DNA of 64,000 nt from Pseudomonas putida. Its GTDB lineage: Bacteria > Pseudomonadota > Gammaproteobacteria > Pseudomonadales > Pseudomonadaceae. Below are positions 62,101-64,000 of the stretch, one piece after another (the stretch's first letter is position 1; each line of letters opens with the position of its first letter). The translations under genes and the position numbers were made by a program. Location of the stretch: NCBI RefSeq assembly GCF_001636055.1, contig NZ_CP011789.1:2418001-2482000 (forward strand), given 5' to 3'. The notes beneath the pieces were generated by a model. It ran no database searches and was not told where the DNA came from. It worked only from the letters and a program-made list of their open reading frames with translations.

Positions 62101-63854
62101 GCCGTCGAGCGCAGCCGCTTGTACAGTGTCGTACGGCTGATCCCCAGCGCCCGCGCCACTGAGGAAAGATTACCGTTGGCTTCGCGCAGCAGCGTATCGA
62201 GGTCTTGCCCGGTGTCGGCCCGTTCGGGTGCAGGCAGGGGGGCCGAAGCTTCCACCAGGAACGCCGCTGGCAGGTGCTCTTCGCTGATGGCATCAGGCCC
62301 CGCCAACGCCAGGGCAACCTGCATCACGGTCACCAGCTCGCGCAGGTTTCCCGGCCAGGGGTGCTGCTCGAACAGCGCCAGCATCCGTGGCGACAAGCGT
62401 TGTACCTGTCCGGGTTCGCGGTAACGTGCATGCACCTGCTCGATCAGCGCCCGCCGATCGCTGCGCTCGCGCAACGGGGGCAGTACCAGTGCCAGCCCGG
62501 CGATGCGGTAGTAGAGGTCCTGGCGAAATCGCCCGGCGCGGACTTCGGCAGCCAGGTCGAGGTTGCTCGCCGAGACCACGCGAATGTCCACCGCCACCGG
62601 CTCACCACTGCCCAGCGGCTGGATGCAGCGCGACTGCAGCACACGCAACAGTCGGGCCTGGGTTGGAAGGGGCATGTCGCCAATTTCGTCGAGAAACAGG
62701 ATGCCGCCGTCAGCCTTGCGGATCAGCCCGGTGTTGCCTTTGTGGTGGGCACCGGTGAAAGCGCCTTTCTCGTAGCCGAACAGTTCCGACTCCACCAGTT
62801 CTGCCGGGATCGCTGCGCAGTTCACCGCGATCAGCGGCCGGCCGACACGGCTGCTGGCCTGATGCAGGGTATTGACGAAGACCTCCTTGCCGACGCCCGT
62901 CTCGCCCTGAATCAGCACCGGAATATCCTTCTCCAGCAGCAGGCCGGCCTGGGCCAGCGCCTTGCTCACGCGCGGGTCGCTGCTTGGCGGTGTGCTGCGC
63001 ATGGGTTGATGCGGTGCGCGCCACTGGCAGTGGAAACGGTGGCGACCGGCGACTTGCAGGGCGAAGGCGCTCTCCTGCGGGTGGGCGAGGATCTGTTTGA
63101 GCGAGGTCTGGAACAGCTGTTCGAGCGTGCATTGCCGCGGATCCTGGCCCAGCAGGCTGTCTGCGCGATGATTGGCTGCCAGCACCCGGCCACGTTTGTC
63201 GAACAGCAGCAAGCCGGCCCAGGGGCTGTCTAGGTTGTCGGGTGCGGTATTGAACACCAGTTGCCCGTGCCGGTCGCCGTGGGCGGCGAGGATCAGGCGG
63301 TTCTCCAGGCTCTGGCCCATCATGCGCACCAGGCCGAGGGTCTGGGCGACGGGCAGGTAGCCATCGCTGGAGACATCCAGTACGCCCACCAGGCGGCGCT
63401 CGGCATCGAACAGGGGCGCGGCGGCACTGGCCATGTAGCGGTTCTGGCGCAGGAAATGTTCGTCCTGGCCGACATGGATGGCCTCACCGCAGGCCAATGC
63501 CGTGCCCAGCGCGTTGGTGCCGACGCCGCGCTCCTGCCAGTGTGCACCCGGTGTGAAACCATGCTGCTGGCGCGGTTCGACGAAGCGCCGCGTGCCCCAG
63601 GCGTCGAGCAGGCAGCCTCCGGCGTCGGCGAGCATCACCAGATAGCTGGAATTGCCCAGCAGGTGCGTGTACTGCGGCAGCACGGCGTCGCGGGTCAGTT
63701 GCAGCAGGGCCTGGCGGTGCTCGAGCAGTTCGCTCAGTTGCGCGCCAGTCAGGCAGTCGAAATCCGGCGCGCTGTGCGGTTGCAGGCCGTATTCGCGGCA
63801 GCGGGCCCAGGAGGCCTGGATCAGGTGGGCGTGGGTCGGGGTATCAGCGGCCAT
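62091..63854 (-). CDS. AcoR-like sigma-54-dependent activator
   Basis: A 587-aa enhancer-binding protein. N-terminal GAF-type sensor (about 60-190; VLDVSSDGYLPVAQ), a PAS-like linker (215-290), a AAA+ core (about 300-530; Walker A GETGVGKE, the sigma-54-contact loop GAFTGA, Walker B LFLDEIGD) and a Fis-type HTH (NLSSVARALGISRTTLYKRL). The domain order matches AcoR regulators of acetoin or related aldehyde/alcohol operons. It lies upstream of ctlX-ocd on the same strand, but a hairpin intervenes and no sigma-54 promoter was found before ctlX. Its real target is probably beyond the right edge. A palindrome in its own promoter may be its site. Confidence 0.9.
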   Translation of the reverse strand: MAADTPTHAHLIQASWARCREYGLQPHSAPDFDCLTGAQLSELLEHRQALLQLTRDAVLPQYTHLLGNSSYLVMLADAGGCLLDAWGTRRFVEPRQQHGFTPGAHWQERGVGTNALGTALACGEAIHVGQDEHFLRQNRYMASAAAPLFDAERRLVGVLDVSSDGYLPVAQTLGLVRMMGQSLENRLILAAHGDRHGQLVFNTAPDNLDSPWAGLLLFDKRGRVLAANHRADSLLGQDPRQCTLEQLFQTSLKQILAHPQESAFALQVAGRHRFHCQWRAPHQPMRSTPPSSDPRVSKALAQAGLLLEKDIPVLIQGETGVGKEVFVNTLHQASSRVGRPLIAVNCAAIPAELVESELFGYEKGAFTGAHHKGNTGLIRKADGGILFLDEIGDMPLPTQARLLRVLQSRCIQPLGSGEPVAVDIRVVSASNLDLAAEVRAGRFRQDLYYRIAGLALVLPPLRERSDRRALIEQVHARYREPGQVQRLSPRMLALFEQHPWPGNLRELVTVMQVALALAGPDAISEEHLPAAFLVEASAPLPAPERADTGQDLDTLLREANGNLSSVARALGISRTTLYKRLRSTAAG

Positions 63855-63965
63855 GGGCCTGTCCCTGTGTGATTGTTGTTGTCGACGACCGCCCTTGAGT
63901 GTCGTTCACAACTGTTCATTGTCAATGCCGTGGTTGTTCAACTGTCCAGCGAAACTGTTCATTTG

Positions 63966-63981
63966 TGTTCGCAGGCGAACA
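63966..63981. promoter_or_regulatory. palindromic site upstream of AcoR-like gene
   Basis: TGTTCGC-AG-GCGAACA is a perfect 16-bp palindrome. Two further CTGTTCATT half-like copies lie between 63911 and 63965, a cluster resembling enhancer-type sites of NtrC-family activators. Confidence 0.5.
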
Positions 63982-64000
63982 GGGCGCTGCTGCGTGGAGC

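Overview
The window is chromosomal DNA of a fluorescent Pseudomonas, most likely of the P. putida group. Evidence: high GC, pyoverdine genes under PvdS-type promoters, an acnA-rlmM-tusA-pdxB neighbourhood, Aer, CheV and double-Cache chemoreceptors, and Pseudomonas REP-type palindromes. No insertion sequence, integrase, CRISPR array, rRNA operon or intact prophage was seen. Gene calls come from reading translated protein sequences and local DNA motifs; no database search was run.

Layout. 1-5.6 kb: dgt (runs off the left edge), a yqjDEK-like membrane operon, an ammonium transporter with an NtrC-like site, a glutaredoxin, a phage-type M15 peptidase, a 102-aa unknown gene with a near-consensus LexA box, and an RluA-type pseudouridine synthase. 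5.6-14 kb: aer, a CPBP protease, acnA, then rlmM, tusA and pdxB. 14-18.5 kb: a FepA/PfeA-type receptor facing a solo heme oxygenase across a 139-bp palindrome, a histidine phosphatase with an altered RHG motif, and a TauE/SafE transporter. 18.5-27 kb: a PctA-like chemoreceptor, a divergent LysR/PACE pair, a lipoprotein, a GNAT enzyme, an HD hydrolase beside a GlxA-type AraC regulator, and two GntR regulators. 27-32.3 kb: a DctA-type carrier with two matched operators, an Lrp regulator and a basic amino acid ABC transporter. 32.5-40.6 kb: siderophore block (siderophore-interacting reductase, pvdP, pvdRT-opmQ, fpvI-like sigma factor). 40.7-47 kb: a pseudo-receiver, an MFS carrier, a second chemoreceptor, an ABC exporter and tRNA-Pro(CGG). 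47-54 kb: moaB-moeA, a glycosyltransferase, a YegS lipid kinase and a NarL-type two-component pair. 54-64 kb: cheV beside an Hpt-like protein, a MOSC protein, an OmpR-type two-component pair, pvdH, a probable citrulline-to-proline pair (ctlX, ocd) and an AcoR-like sigma-54 activator.

How the parts connect. (i) Iron: pvdP, pvdRT-opmQ and pvdH each have an exact TAAAT-N16-CGT PvdS promoter, and the fpvI-like gene and the TonB receptor have Fur-like boxes. The window holds pyoverdine maturation, export and precursor supply, but no peptide synthetases. (ii) Motility: aer, both other chemoreceptors and cheV have FliA-type promoters; aer also has an ANR-like box. (iii) Nitrogen and carbon: the ammonium carrier, basic amino acid uptake, CtlX/OCD and DctA supply nitrogen and C4 acids. 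(iv) DNA damage: one small unknown gene looks LexA-controlled.

The least explained items are the LexA-box gene, two receiver/Hpt-like proteins that have lost their phospho-acceptors, the paired operators at the dctA promoter, and the palindrome between the iron receptor and the heme oxygenase.
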